Origin: Bradyrhizobium sp. BR 10289
GTDB lineage: Bacteria > Pseudomonadota > Alphaproteobacteria > Rhizobiales > Xanthobacteraceae
Length of the DNA: 64,000 nt
Direction: 5' to 3'
Assembly (NCBI RefSeq): GCF_019455385.1
Contig: NZ_JACOFR010000015.1
Span: 62,001 to 126,000, forward strand
Made by a program: the position numbers and the translations under genes. Every line of letters starts with the position of its first letter. Position 1 is the stretch's first letter. Of the stretch, positions 23,635-31,891 are shown piece after piece. The notes beneath the pieces were generated by a model. It was given only the letters and a program-made list of their open reading frames with translations. It had not been told where the DNA came from and searched no databases.

Positions 23635-25014
23635 CTACCCCTTCTTCCCCACCCGATAGCCCGCGGCCGGATGCGGCGCATCCAGCCTTGCGCGGCCGTC
23701 GCCGAACAGCTTTTCCCGTAACGTGCCTTTCGCATAGTCGCTCTTGTACCGCCCGCGCCTGGTCAACTCCGGCACCAGCATGTCGCTGATATCCTCGAAA
23801 TCGCCGGGCGAGATCGCAAAGGCGACGTTGAGGCCGTCGACGTCGGTCTTCTCGAACCAGTCCTCGATCTTGTCGGCGACGCTTTCGGGCGTGCCGACCA
23901 CGACCGGGCCGGCGCCGCCGATGCCGACATGCTCGATGACGTCGCGCACGGTCCAGACGCGATCGGGATCGCCGCGGGTGACGTTGTCCAGCGCGCTGCG
24001 GCCGGCATCGTTCTGGACATGACGGACCTGCTGGTCGAGCTCGTAGCCGGAGAAGTCGATGCCCGTCCATCCCGACATCAAGGCCAGCGCGCCCTCGGGG
24101 CTGATATGTGAGCGGTAATCGGCATACTTCGCCGCGGCTTCGGCCTCGGTGTTGCCGAGGATGATCGTCATCATGTTGAACATCAGGATCTCGGCGGGGT
24201 TGCGGCCGAGCTTGGCGGCTTCCTCGCGGATCGCGGCGACGCGCGGCGCAATGATCTTGGCCGACGGTCCCGACATGAACACGCATTCGGCGTGCTTCGC
24301 CGCAAACTGTCGGCCGCGCGGCGAGGTCCCGGCCTGGTAGAGCACCGGCGTCCTCTGCGGCGAGGGCTCGCTGAGGTGAATGGTGTTGTTGATGCGGTAG
24401 TTCGCGCTCTCATGATTGATGCGATGGACTTTTGATGGGTCGGTAAAAATGCCGCGCTTGCGGTCGCGCAGCACGGCGCCGTCCTCCCAGCTGCCTTCCC
24501 AGAGCTTGTAGACCACCTCCATATATTCGTCGGCGATATCGTAGCGGTCGTCGTGCCCGGTCTGCTTGTCCTTGCCGGCACCGCGCGCGGCGCTGTCGAG
24601 ATAGCCGGTGACGACGTTCCAGCCGATCCGCCCTTCGGTCAGGTGATCGAGCGTCGACATCCGCCGGGCGAACGGGTAGGGCGGCTCGAAGGAGAGATTG
24701 CTGGTAACGCCGAAGCCGAGATTTTTCGTCACCGCCGCCATGGCCGAGAGCAGCAGCAGCGGCTCGTTCGACGGCGTCTGCGCTGCGTTGCGCAAAGCTG
24801 CGTCAGGACTGTTGCCATAGACGTCATAGACGCCGAGCACGTCGGCCAGGAACAGCCCGTCGAAACGGCCGCGCTCCAGCGTCTTGGCGAGGTCGATCCA
24901 GTACGGCAGACGGTTATATTCGGCGGTGCGGTCGCGCGGGTGGGTCCACAGCCCCGGTGACTGGTGCGCGACGCAATTCATCGCAAAGGCGTTGAGCCTG
25001 ATTTCTTTGGCCAT
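23635..25014 (-). CDS. LLM-class flavin-dependent monooxygenase (NtaA/SnaA/DszA type)
   Basis: The protein has 459 residues. The ATG at 25014 follows GGGGGACCAGC; the upstream frame extension is not gene-like. Family features are FDGLFLADVLGVYDVYG, ATSNLSFEPPYPFARRMSTLDHLTEGRIGWNVVTG written as consecutive blocks, and HRINHESANYRINNTIHLSEPSPQRTPVLYQAGTS near the middle. Such enzymes use reduced flavin and O2 to oxidise N- or S-containing compounds, including nitrilotriacetate and dibenzothiophene sulfone. A flavin reductase gene is not adjacent. A second family member lies at 42615-43982. Confidence 0.92.
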   Translation of the reverse strand: MAKEIRLNAFAMNCVAHQSPGLWTHPRDRTAEYNRLPYWIDLAKTLERGRFDGLFLADVLGVYDVYGNSPDAALRNAAQTPSNEPLLLLSAMAAVTKNLGFGVTSNLSFEPPYPFARRMSTLDHLTEGRIGWNVVTGYLDSAARGAGKDKQTGHDDRYDIADEYMEVVYKLWEGSWEDGAVLRDRKRGIFTDPSKVHRINHESANYRINNTIHLSEPSPQRTPVLYQAGTSPRGRQFAAKHAECVFMSGPSAKIIAPRVAAIREEAAKLGRNPAEILMFNMMTIILGNTEAEAAAKYADYRSHISPEGALALMSGWTGIDFSGYELDQQVRHVQNDAGRSALDNVTRGDPDRVWTVRDVIEHVGIGGAGPVVVGTPESVADKIEDWFEKTDVDGLNVAFAISPGDFEDISDMLVPELTRRGRYKSDYAKGTLREKLFGDGRARLDAPHPAAGYRVGKKG

Positions 25015-25290
25015 GCTGGTCCCCCGGCGCCCTGTACTGAGCGCTCTTCGAATGATAGACGTGCGCCCCAACTTGGCGAAGTTCTTGCATATAACGCGAC
25101 CTTGGCAAGGCCAAATTCAGCGGGCGCTCCCGCTCTTGGCAAGCCAATCTCAAGGGCGCAAGAACGAATTCCCAAGGGCCGAACAAGCGCCAAGCAAGAG
25201 CTGACCAAGATCTATCCAACTCCCCGCCACTATCGACGGCCAGTGTAGCCCGCCAGGTTCGCCCGCCTCGAAACCTTGAAAACGAAAGCA

Positions 25291-26676
25291 ATGACCAGAG
25301 CCGACGCCATCGCCCGCGCCCGGGACGACTTCAAATCCGGTGCGTTCCTCGCTGAACTCGACCGCCGCGTCGGCTTCAAGACCGAGAGCCAGAATCCGTC
25401 GCGCGGCCCCGAGCTGCGCGCCTATCTGGAACAGGAGATGGTGCCGGCCTTCGCCGCGCTCGATTTCACCAGCCGCATCGTCGAATCCCCCAGTGGCAAG
25501 TCGCCGTTCCTGTTCGCCGAGCATATCGAGAGCGCGTCCGCGCCGACCGTGCTGGTCTATGGCCATGGCGATGTCGTCGACGGCATGGAGGGCGAGTGGC
25601 GCGATGGACGCGATCCCTGGCGCACGACGGTCGCGGGCACGCGCCTCTATGGCCGCGGCACCGCCGACAACAAGGGCCAGCACAGCATCAACATGGCCGC
25701 GCTCCGCGCGGTGCGCGAGGCCCGCGGCGGCAAGCTCGGCTTCAACGCCAAATTCATCGTCGAGATGGGCGAGGAGATCGGCTCGCCTGACCTGGGCAAG
25801 GTCTGCGATCTCAATCGCGATGCACTGAGGGCGGATCTGTTCATGGCGTCCGACGGGCCGCGTTTGTCCGCGGATCGGCCGACGCTGTTCCTCGGCTGCC
25901 GCGGCGGCATCCGCATTCATCTCGACGTCAATTTGCGCGATGGCGGCCATCATTCCGGCAATTGGGGCGGCGTGCTCGCCAATCCCGCCACCATCCTCGT
26001 CAACGCGATCTCGACGCTGGTCGACGGCCATGGCCGGCTCCAGCTCGACGCGCTGAAGCCGCCGCGCCTCACCAACCAGATCCGCAGCTATCTCGCCGAC
26101 GTGCAGGTGGTGCCGACCGCGGACGAGCCGGCGCTCGCGGAGAACTGGGGCGAGGAGGGTCTTTCGGCCGCCGAGCGCCTTTATGCCTGGAACACGCTCG
26201 AAGTGCTGGCGATGTCATCGGGCAATATCGAGAAGCCGGCGAATGCCATTCCAGGCCATGCCAATGCCGTGCTGCAACTGCGCTTCGTGGTCGGCACGGA
26301 GGTCAACGGCCTGATCGATGCGGTCCGCGCGCATCTGGTGGCAAAGGGCTTTCCGATGGTCGAGGTGCGGGCCGCCCAGAGCTTTGCGGCATCGCGCACC
26401 GATTTCGACAGCCCCTGGATCAAATGGGCGGCGGATTCGGTGAGGGAGACCACCGGCAAGCCGCCAGCGGTGCTGCCGAATTTCGGCGGCTCGCTGCCCA
26501 ACGACGTGTTTTCCGAGATTTTGGGCCTGCCGACGATCTGGGTCCCGCACTCCTATCCCGGCTGCTCCCAGCATGCGCCCAATGAGCACATCCTGCTGCC
26601 ATTGACCGAAGAGGCCTTGACGGTGATGGCCGGGCTGTTCTGGGATCTCGGGGAATTGCCCAGACCTTTGGCCTAA
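25291..26676 (+). CDS. M20-family metallopeptidase
   Basis: The protein has 461 residues. The start ATG at 25291 gives MTRADAIARARDDFKSG; the upstream TTG at 25276 is also possible. Di-zinc site motifs are VYGHGDVVDG, the bridging aspartate in YGRGTADNKGQHSIN, and the catalytic glutamate pair in VEMGEEIGSPDL. The terminal histidine lies in APNEHILLP. The central lid domain is present. It hydrolyses a peptide or N-acyl amino acid. It precedes the amino-acid ABC importer, consistent with use of the products. Confidence 0.92.
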   Translation: MTRADAIARARDDFKSGAFLAELDRRVGFKTESQNPSRGPELRAYLEQEMVPAFAALDFTSRIVESPSGKSPFLFAEHIESASAPTVLVYGHGDVVDGMEGEWRDGRDPWRTTVAGTRLYGRGTADNKGQHSINMAALRAVREARGGKLGFNAKFIVEMGEEIGSPDLGKVCDLNRDALRADLFMASDGPRLSADRPTLFLGCRGGIRIHLDVNLRDGGHHSGNWGGVLANPATILVNAISTLVDGHGRLQLDALKPPRLTNQIRSYLADVQVVPTADEPALAENWGEEGLSAAERLYAWNTLEVLAMSSGNIEKPANAIPGHANAVLQLRFVVGTEVNGLIDAVRAHLVAKGFPMVEVRAAQSFAASRTDFDSPWIKWAADSVRETTGKPPAVLPNFGGSLPNDVFSEILGLPTIWVPHSYPGCSQHAPNEHILLPLTEEALTVMAGLFWDLGELPRPLA

Positions 26677-26792
26677 AGCCCGCTGGCCTGAGCCCGTTAA
26701 CCTGCGCCGCAATCCAGCCGAAAGTCACATTCTAATCCGGCCCAATCTGTGCTTGCATCCGGGCCGCATCATCCTGAAAGGGGACCAAAAAA

Positions 26793-27704
26793 GTGAAACA
26801 TTTCCGTAGCATCGGGCTCGCGCTCGCCGCGACCTTCGCCGTCAGCCAGGCCGGGGCCCAGGAGCTGACCGGCACGCTGAAGAACATCAAGGACACCGGC
26901 GCCATTACGCTCGGCTTCCGCGACTCCTCGATCCCGTTCTCCTATCTCGACGACAACCAGAAGCCCGTCGGTTTCGCGATGGACATCTGCTACAAGATCG
27001 TCGACGCCGTGAAGAAGGAGCTCAAGCTCGACAAGCTCGAGGTCAAGCTCAACCCGGTGACCTCGGCCACGCGTATCCCGCTGATGGCCAACGGCACCAT
27101 CGACCTCGAATGCGGCTCGACCACCAACAACGCCGAGCGCCAGAAGCAGGTCTCCTTCACCAACACCCACTTCCTGACCGCGAGCCGCTATGTCTTCAAG
27201 AAGTCGAGCGGCATCAAGTCGATCGACGACCTCAAGGGCAAGACGGTGGTCTCGACCGCCGGCACCACCAACATCAAGCAGCTCACCGAAGCCAACGTCG
27301 CCAAGGGCCTCGGCGCCAACATCATCCCGGCCAAGGACCACGCCGAAGCCTTCCTGATGGTCGAGACCGATCGCGCGGTCGCCTTCGTCATGGACGACAT
27401 TCTGCTCGCCAGCCTCGTCGCCGGCTCCAAGTCGCCTGACGACTACGCCATCTCCAAGGATGCGTTCTCCAAGCCCGAGCCCTATGGCATCATGCTGCGC
27501 AAGGACGACGCGCCGTTCAAGAAGGTGGTCGATGCGGCAACCGCCGCGCTCTACACCTCGGGCGAGGGCCAGAAGATCTATGACAAGTGGTTCACCCAGA
27601 AGATCCCGCCGAAGGGCCTGAACCTCAACACCCCGATCTCGGCCGAGCTTAAGAACGAGTTCGCAAAACCGTCGGACTCGCCGAACCCGGACGACTATAA
27701 GTAA
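26793..27704 (+). CDS. gltI: Glutamate/aspartate ABC importer, substrate-binding protein
   Basis: The protein has 303 residues from a GTG at 26793 (GAAAGGGGACC upstream). The signal peptide KHFRSIGLALAATFAVSQAGAQ is followed by LKNIKDTGAITLGFRDSSIP, a GltI/family 3 solute-binding signature. GFAMDICYKIVDAVKKEL and LECGSTTNNAERQKQVSFTN follow, as in acidic amino-acid binders. It acts in the periplasm with the permeases and ATPase encoded downstream. A strong hairpin follows in the 120-bp gap before the permease gene. Confidence 0.93.
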   Translation: MKHFRSIGLALAATFAVSQAGAQELTGTLKNIKDTGAITLGFRDSSIPFSYLDDNQKPVGFAMDICYKIVDAVKKELKLDKLEVKLNPVTSATRIPLMANGTIDLECGSTTNNAERQKQVSFTNTHFLTASRYVFKKSSGIKSIDDLKGKTVVSTAGTTNIKQLTEANVAKGLGANIIPAKDHAEAFLMVETDRAVAFVMDDILLASLVAGSKSPDDYAISKDAFSKPEPYGIMLRKDDAPFKKVVDAATAALYTSGEGQKIYDKWFTQKIPPKGLNLNTPISAELKNEFAKPSDSPNPDDYK

Positions 27705-27734
27705 GCTACTACCTCGATCTTTTCGATCGGGATC

Positions 27735-27771
27735 ATGTCCGGCCACTCTTGACACCAGAGTGGCCGGACAT
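27735..27771 (+). terminator. Perfect 15-bp hairpin between binding-protein and permease genes
   Basis: ATGTCCGGCCACTCT and AGAGTGGCCGGACAT form perfect arms around a seven-base loop (TGACACC). Three T residues are at the 3' side, a short run, so it may be a partial terminator or an RNA stabiliser. Such structures allow high expression of the binding protein with less read-through into the permease genes. Confidence 0.75.
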
Positions 27772-27824
27772 TTGCATAGGCGGCGCCGGGACATATCTGA
27801 TCGGCGCGTTCGCGCGGGGGACAC

Positions 27825-28556
27825 GTGAACTACCACTGGAACTGGGGAATTTTCTTCGAGCCGAACCCGATGGGGACCGGCACCTATCTCGACATGCTGC
27901 TGTCGGGACTGGTGCTGACCCTGAAGACGGCCGTGCTCGCCTGGATCATCGCGCTGATTTTCGGCTCGCTGATCGGCGTCATGCGCACGCTGCCCTCGCG
28001 AGGCGCGTACTGGTTCGGCTTCTGCTGGGTCGAGTTCTTCCGCAACATGCCGCTGCTGGTGCAGCTGTTCCTGTGGTTCTTCGTGCTGCCGGAATTGCTG
28101 CCGAAGGCCGCGGGCCTGTGGCTGAAGCAACTGCCGAACGCGCCGTTCTGGACGGCTGCGATCGGCATCGGTTTCTTCATGTCGGCGCGCGTCGCGGTGC
28201 AGCTGCAGGCCGGTATCGGCTCGCTGCCGCGCGGGCAGAAGATGGCGGCGACCGCGCTCGGCCTCACCACCGTGCAGGGCTATCGCTACGTGCTGCTGCC
28301 GATGGCATTCCGCATCATCCTGCCGCCGCTGACCTCCGAGTTCCTCAACACCATCAAGAACACGGCGGTCGCGATCACCATCGGCCTGATCGAGCTGACC
28401 GGGCAGGCGCGCTCGATGCAGGAATTCTCGTTCCAGGTGTTCGAGGCCTTCACGGCCGCGACCCTGATCTATCTCCTCGTCAATACGGTCGTCGTGACCT
28501 CGATGCGCTTCCTCGAGCGCTATGTCGCGATCCCCGGCTACATCACGGGGAAATAG
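27825..28556 (+). CDS. gltJ: Glutamate/aspartate ABC importer, permease 1
   Basis: The protein has 243 residues from a GTG at 27825 after GGGGGACAC. About five membrane helices are predicted. The coupling motif is in GQKMAATALGLTTVQGYRYVLLPMAFRIILPPL, corresponding to the EAA loop of polar amino-acid permeases. WNWGIFFEP at the N-terminus is typical of GltJ-like proteins. It forms the membrane channel with the next gene's product, whose start is four bases after this stop. Confidence 0.93.
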   Translation: MNYHWNWGIFFEPNPMGTGTYLDMLLSGLVLTLKTAVLAWIIALIFGSLIGVMRTLPSRGAYWFGFCWVEFFRNMPLLVQLFLWFFVLPELLPKAAGLWLKQLPNAPFWTAAIGIGFFMSARVAVQLQAGIGSLPRGQKMAATALGLTTVQGYRYVLLPMAFRIILPPLTSEFLNTIKNTAVAITIGLIELTGQARSMQEFSFQVFEAFTAATLIYLLVNTVVVTSMRFLERYVAIPGYITGK

Positions 28557-28560
28557 CGCC

Positions 28561-29253
28561 ATGCTCGGGAGTTTCGATTTCGACGTCATCCGCCGCTCGC
28601 TGCCCTATCTGTTCTACGAGGGCATGACCTTCACGGTGACGCTGACTGCGCTTGCGGCGCTCGGCGGCCTCATCTTCGGCACGGCGATCGCCTTGATGCG
28701 GCTGTCCGGCTACAAGACGCTCGGACGCATCGCCGGCCTCTATGTCGACTTCATGCGCTCGCTGCCGCTGGTGCTGGTGATCTTCTGGTTCTACTTCCTG
28801 GTGCCCTATATCGGGCAGTGGCTGACCGGCGCTTCGCGCCCGATCAGCGTCGGTGCGTTTGCGTCCTCGCTGATCACCTTCATCATGTTCGAAGCGGCGT
28901 ACTTCTCCGAGATCATGCGCGCCGGCATCCAGTCGATCTCGCGAGGACAGCCGGCCGCGGCCAGCGCGCTCGGTCTCAGCTACGCCCAGACCATGCGCTA
29001 CGTCGTGCTGCCGCAGGCGTTCCGCAACATGCTGCCGGTGCTGCTGACGCAGACCATCGTGCTGTTCCAGGACACCTCGCTGGTCTACGTGCTGTCGATC
29101 CCGGACTTCCTGGGTGCGGCCAGCAAGGTCGCGCAGCGCGACGGCCGTCTGGTCGAGATGTATCTGTTCGCCGCAATCGTCTACTTCACCATCTCCTGTA
29201 TCGCGTCTTTCGGCGTTCGCCGCCTGCAGTCGCGCATCGCCATCATTCGATAG
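28561..29253 (+). CDS. gltK: Glutamate/aspartate ABC importer, permease 2
   Basis: The protein has 230 residues; the ATG at 28561 lies four bases past the stop of permease 1. The EAA-like coupling loop is SRGQPAAASALGLSYAQTMRYVVLPQAFRNMLP, and DFMRSLPLVLVIFWFYFLVP is a conserved transmembrane segment. The TLTALAALGG N-terminal helix is followed by further membrane spans. It pairs with the first permease. A family A palindromic element, rather than a gene, separates it from the ATPase. Confidence 0.93.
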   Translation: MLGSFDFDVIRRSLPYLFYEGMTFTVTLTALAALGGLIFGTAIALMRLSGYKTLGRIAGLYVDFMRSLPLVLVIFWFYFLVPYIGQWLTGASRPISVGAFASSLITFIMFEAAYFSEIMRAGIQSISRGQPAAASALGLSYAQTMRYVVLPQAFRNMLPVLLTQTIVLFQDTSLVYVLSIPDFLGAASKVAQRDGRLVEMYLFAAIVYFTISCIASFGVRRLQSRIAIIR

Positions 29254-29291
29254 GTGGAAACGTGGAATCGGTATTCGGAACGCGGTGCCCC

Positions 29292-29416
29292 TTCACCTCT
29301 CCCATAGGGAGAGGTCGGATTGCGTCAGCAATCCGGGTGAGGGGTTTTGCTCCAACGATAGACCTGAACCCCTCACCCGGCGCTTCGCGCCGACCTCTCC
29401 CCTTGGGAGAGGTGAA
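29292..29416. repeat. Family A intergenic palindromic element, copy 3
   Basis: It starts TTCACCTCTCCC and ends GGGAGAGGTGAA, perfect inverted repeats. The middle has GATTGCGTCAGCAATCC and CCCTCACCCGGCGCTTCGCG. It lies inside the importer operon, between the second permease and the ATPase genes, so the mRNA must carry it. Confidence 0.88.
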
Positions 29417-29445
29417 CCGAGTCTGCCGCAGGGCTTGAGAGACAC

Positions 29446-30177
29446 ATGATCGAAATCAGCCACGTCAACAAATGGTACAGCCCGACTTTTCAGGTGCTGA
29501 CCGACTGCACCACCAGCGTCACCAAGGGCGAGGTGGTCGTCGTCTGCGGTCCCTCGGGCTCGGGCAAGTCGACCCTGATCAAATGCGTCAACGCGCTGGA
29601 GCCGTTCCAGAGCGGCGAGATCACCGTTGACGGCACCAAGGTGCACGATCCCAAGACCAACCTGCCGAAGCTGCGCTCGCGCGTCGGCATGGTGTTCCAG
29701 CATTTCGAGCTGTTTCCGCACCTCAAGATCATCGACAATCTGTGCCTGTCGCAGGAGAAGGTGCTGGGCCGGCCGCACGACAAGGCGGTCGCGAAGGGCA
29801 TGCAGCTCCTCGAGCGCGTCGGCCTGAAGGAGCAGGCGCAGAAATTCCCGGCGCAGCTCTCCGGCGGCCAGCAGCAGCGCGTCGCGATCGCCCGCGCGCT
29901 CGCGATGGATCCGATCGTGATGCTGTTCGACGAGCCGACCTCGGCACTTGATCCTGAAATGGTCAGCGAGGTGCTCGACGTCATGGTTGACCTCGCCCGC
30001 GAAGGCATGACCATGATGGTCGTGACCCACGAAATGGGCTTTGCCCGCAAGGTCGCCAACCGCGTCATCTTCATGGACCGCGGCGAGATCGTCGAGGACG
30101 CGGAGAAGGAGGACTTCTTCGGCAAGCCGCGCAGCGACCGCGCGCAGAAATTTTTGTCGAAGATTTTGTCGCATTAA
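29446..30177 (+). CDS. gltL: Glutamate/aspartate ABC importer, ATP-binding protein
   Basis: The protein has 243 residues; the ATG follows GAGAGACAC. Walker A is GPSGSGKST, the Q-loop GMVFQHFELFPHL, the signature LSGGQQQRVAIARAL, Walker B VMLFDEPTSALDPE and the H-loop VVTHEMG. It energises the two permeases from the cytoplasmic face. The set binding protein, permease 1, permease 2, ATPase is complete and in the usual order, interrupted only by hairpin and repeat sequences. Confidence 0.95.
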   Translation: MIEISHVNKWYSPTFQVLTDCTTSVTKGEVVVVCGPSGSGKSTLIKCVNALEPFQSGEITVDGTKVHDPKTNLPKLRSRVGMVFQHFELFPHLKIIDNLCLSQEKVLGRPHDKAVAKGMQLLERVGLKEQAQKFPAQLSGGQQQRVAIARALAMDPIVMLFDEPTSALDPEMVSEVLDVMVDLAREGMTMMVVTHEMGFARKVANRVIFMDRGEIVEDAEKEDFFGKPRSDRAQKFLSKILSH

Positions 30178-30182
30178 TCGAT

Positions 30183-30306
30183 CGTCATCCCTGGCCGCGT
30201 AGCGCGAACCCGGGATCCGTCGGGCAGCAGTCCGAGAAGCCAAATGGATTCTCTGATGCGCAATTGCGCATCAAAGCTCGTCGTTGCGCGACGCCCCGGA
30301 ATGACG
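30183..30306. repeat. Family B intergenic palindromic element, copy 2
   Basis: CGTCATCCCTGG starts the left half and CCCCGGAATGACG ends the right, a diverged inverted pair. The internal palindrome GATGCGCAATTGCGCATC is perfect. It begins five bases after the importer ATPase stop codon and lies 69 bp before the transaminase start. Confidence 0.75.
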
Positions 30307-30375
30307 AATAGAGGGTGCTCGGCGCGCCCATTTCGCGTATAAGCGCGCCAAATCCACCCCTCCAGGAGACCTGCC

Positions 30376-31236
30376 TTGGACTCGATCGCCTACGTCAACG
30401 GCTCATTCGTCCCGCTCTCGGAAGCCAGGATCTCGGTCCTCGACCGCGGCTTCCTGTTCGCCGACGGCATCTACGAGGTCTCGGCGGTGCTGGACGGCAA
30501 GCTGGTCGACAATGCCTCGCATCTGGCGCGGCTGGAGCGGTCGGTCGGCGAGATCAAGCTGCAACTGCCGGAGACGATCGCGCGCATCACCGAGATCCAG
30601 AAGGAGCTGATCGCGCGCAACAAGATCGAGAGTGGCCTCGTCTACCTCCAGGTCACGCGCGGTGCCGACAAGGGCCGCGACTTCCCCTTCCCCAAGGCCG
30701 ACGTCAAGTCGAGCCTGGTGATGTTCACCTCCGAGAAGGACATCATGGGCTCCACGGCGGCCAAGACCGGCATCAACGTGATCACGGTGCCCGACATCCG
30801 CTGGGAGCGCCGTGACATCAAGAGCGTGGCGCTGCTGGCGCAGGTGCTGGCCAAGCAGGCCGCGGCGGAAGCCGGCGCGGGCGAAGCCTGGATGCTGCAG
30901 GACGGCTACGTCACCGAGGGCGGCTCGTCCACGGCGTTCATCCTGACCAAGGACGACGTCATCGTCACGCGGCAGAATTCCAACGCGATCCTGCCGGGCT
31001 GCACCCGCAAGGCCGTGATCGCGCTTGCGGAGGAACGTCAGCTCCGTGTCGAGGAGCGCGCCTTCACGGTCGCCGACGCGCTCGCCGCCAAGGAAGCCTT
31101 CATCACCTCGGCCTCGTCCTTCGTGCAGCCGGTGGTCGCCATCGACGGCAAGACCATCGGCGACGGCAAGCCCGGCCCGGTTGCGACACGGCTCCGCGAG
31201 ATCTATGTGGAGTTCGCGAAGGCGACAGCGGTTTAA
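30376..31236 (+). CDS. dat: D-amino-acid transaminase (class IV PLP enzyme)
   Basis: The protein has 286 residues with a TTG start after AGGAGACCTGCC. Fold-type IV signatures are RGFLFADGIYEV, the PLP-binding K149 in RRDIKSVALLAQVLAKQAA, and EGGSSTAFILTKD. The TxxP-like VTRQNSNAILPGCTR loop near the C-terminus is typical. It interconverts D-amino acids and alpha-keto acids. Close linkage to the acidic amino-acid importer suggests D-glutamate/D-alanine metabolism, which the keto-acid enzymes of the region could follow. Confidence 0.92.
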   Translation: MDSIAYVNGSFVPLSEARISVLDRGFLFADGIYEVSAVLDGKLVDNASHLARLERSVGEIKLQLPETIARITEIQKELIARNKIESGLVYLQVTRGADKGRDFPFPKADVKSSLVMFTSEKDIMGSTAAKTGINVITVPDIRWERRDIKSVALLAQVLAKQAAAEAGAGEAWMLQDGYVTEGGSSTAFILTKDDVIVTRQNSNAILPGCTRKAVIALAEERQLRVEERAFTVADALAAKEAFITSASSFVQPVVAIDGKTIGDGKPGPVATRLREIYVEFAKATAV

Positions 31237-31250
31237 GCCGCACGCTCAGC

Positions 31251-31356
31251 TGTCATCGCCCGGCTTGACCGGGCGATCCAGTATTCCAGAGACCTTTGTT
31301 ATTAGAACCGAGAGGCCGCGGCGTACTGGATGCCCCGGTCAAGCCGGGGCATGACA
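31251..31356. repeat. Family C intergenic palindromic element, copy 2
   Basis: Left end TGTCATCGCCCGGCTTGACC, right end GGTCAAGCCGGGGCATGACA, as in 23507-23610; only the middle differs appreciably. It lies 14 bp after the transaminase stop and 48 bp from the convergent neighbour's stop. Confidence 0.88.
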
Positions 31357-31404
31357 GTTGAGAATGCGGAGGCGGTGCCGTGCATCACGCTGCTGCCGCT
31401 TCCC

Positions 31405-31866
31405 TCACGCCACCGACGCCTTCACCTTTACCGGATGCACCGCGCGGAACGCGATCGCCAGCCGGTTCCAGGCGTTGATGGCGCCGATCAGCATGGTCAG
31501 GTTCACCATCTCCGCGTCGGAGAATTGTGCGCGGACGTCTTCGTAGGCATCATCCGGCGCATGCGTCTGCGAGATCAGCGTCACCGACTCGGTCCAGGCC
31601 AGCGCAGCGCGCTCGCGGTCGGTGTAGAGCGGGGATTCGCGCCAGGCATTGAGCAGATAGATCCGCTGCTCGGTCTCGCCGCGCTTGCGCGCGTCCTCGG
31701 TGTGCATGTTGATGCAGAAGGCACAGCCATTGATCTGCGATGCGCGGATCTTGACCAGCTCGATCAGCGACTTCTCCAGACCGGTCGACTGGACCTGCTC
31801 CTCCAGCGCCATCATCGCCTTCATCGTATCGGGGGCGGCCTGGTAGAAATTCATGCGCGGTTTCAT
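31405..31866 (-). CDS. Carboxymuconolactone decarboxylase/AhpD-family protein
   Basis: The protein has 153 residues; the ATG follows AAGGAGAACGACC. The redox/active-site motif is C48-AF-C51-INM-H55. RERAALAWTESVTLISQTHAPDD is the second conserved block of the CMD family. Members are peroxidase-like or hydrolytic all-helical proteins. It starts 25 bp after the EmrB-type pump gene on the same strand, so it is the last gene of the pump operon and may cope with oxidative damage from the exported compound. Confidence 0.9.
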   Translation of the reverse strand: MKPRMNFYQAAPDTMKAMMALEEQVQSTGLEKSLIELVKIRASQINGCAFCINMHTEDARKRGETEQRIYLLNAWRESPLYTDRERAALAWTESVTLISQTHAPDDAYEDVRAQFSDAEMVNLTMLIGAINAWNRLAIAFRAVHPVKVKASVA

Positions 31867-31891
31867 GGTCGTTCTCCTTGCTTGAGTTGAC

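Noticed and set aside
26769..28589. A 606-residue minus-strand frame opposite the importer genes
   Set aside because: It spans three separate genes and an intergenic hairpin, which would be unlikely for a real protein.
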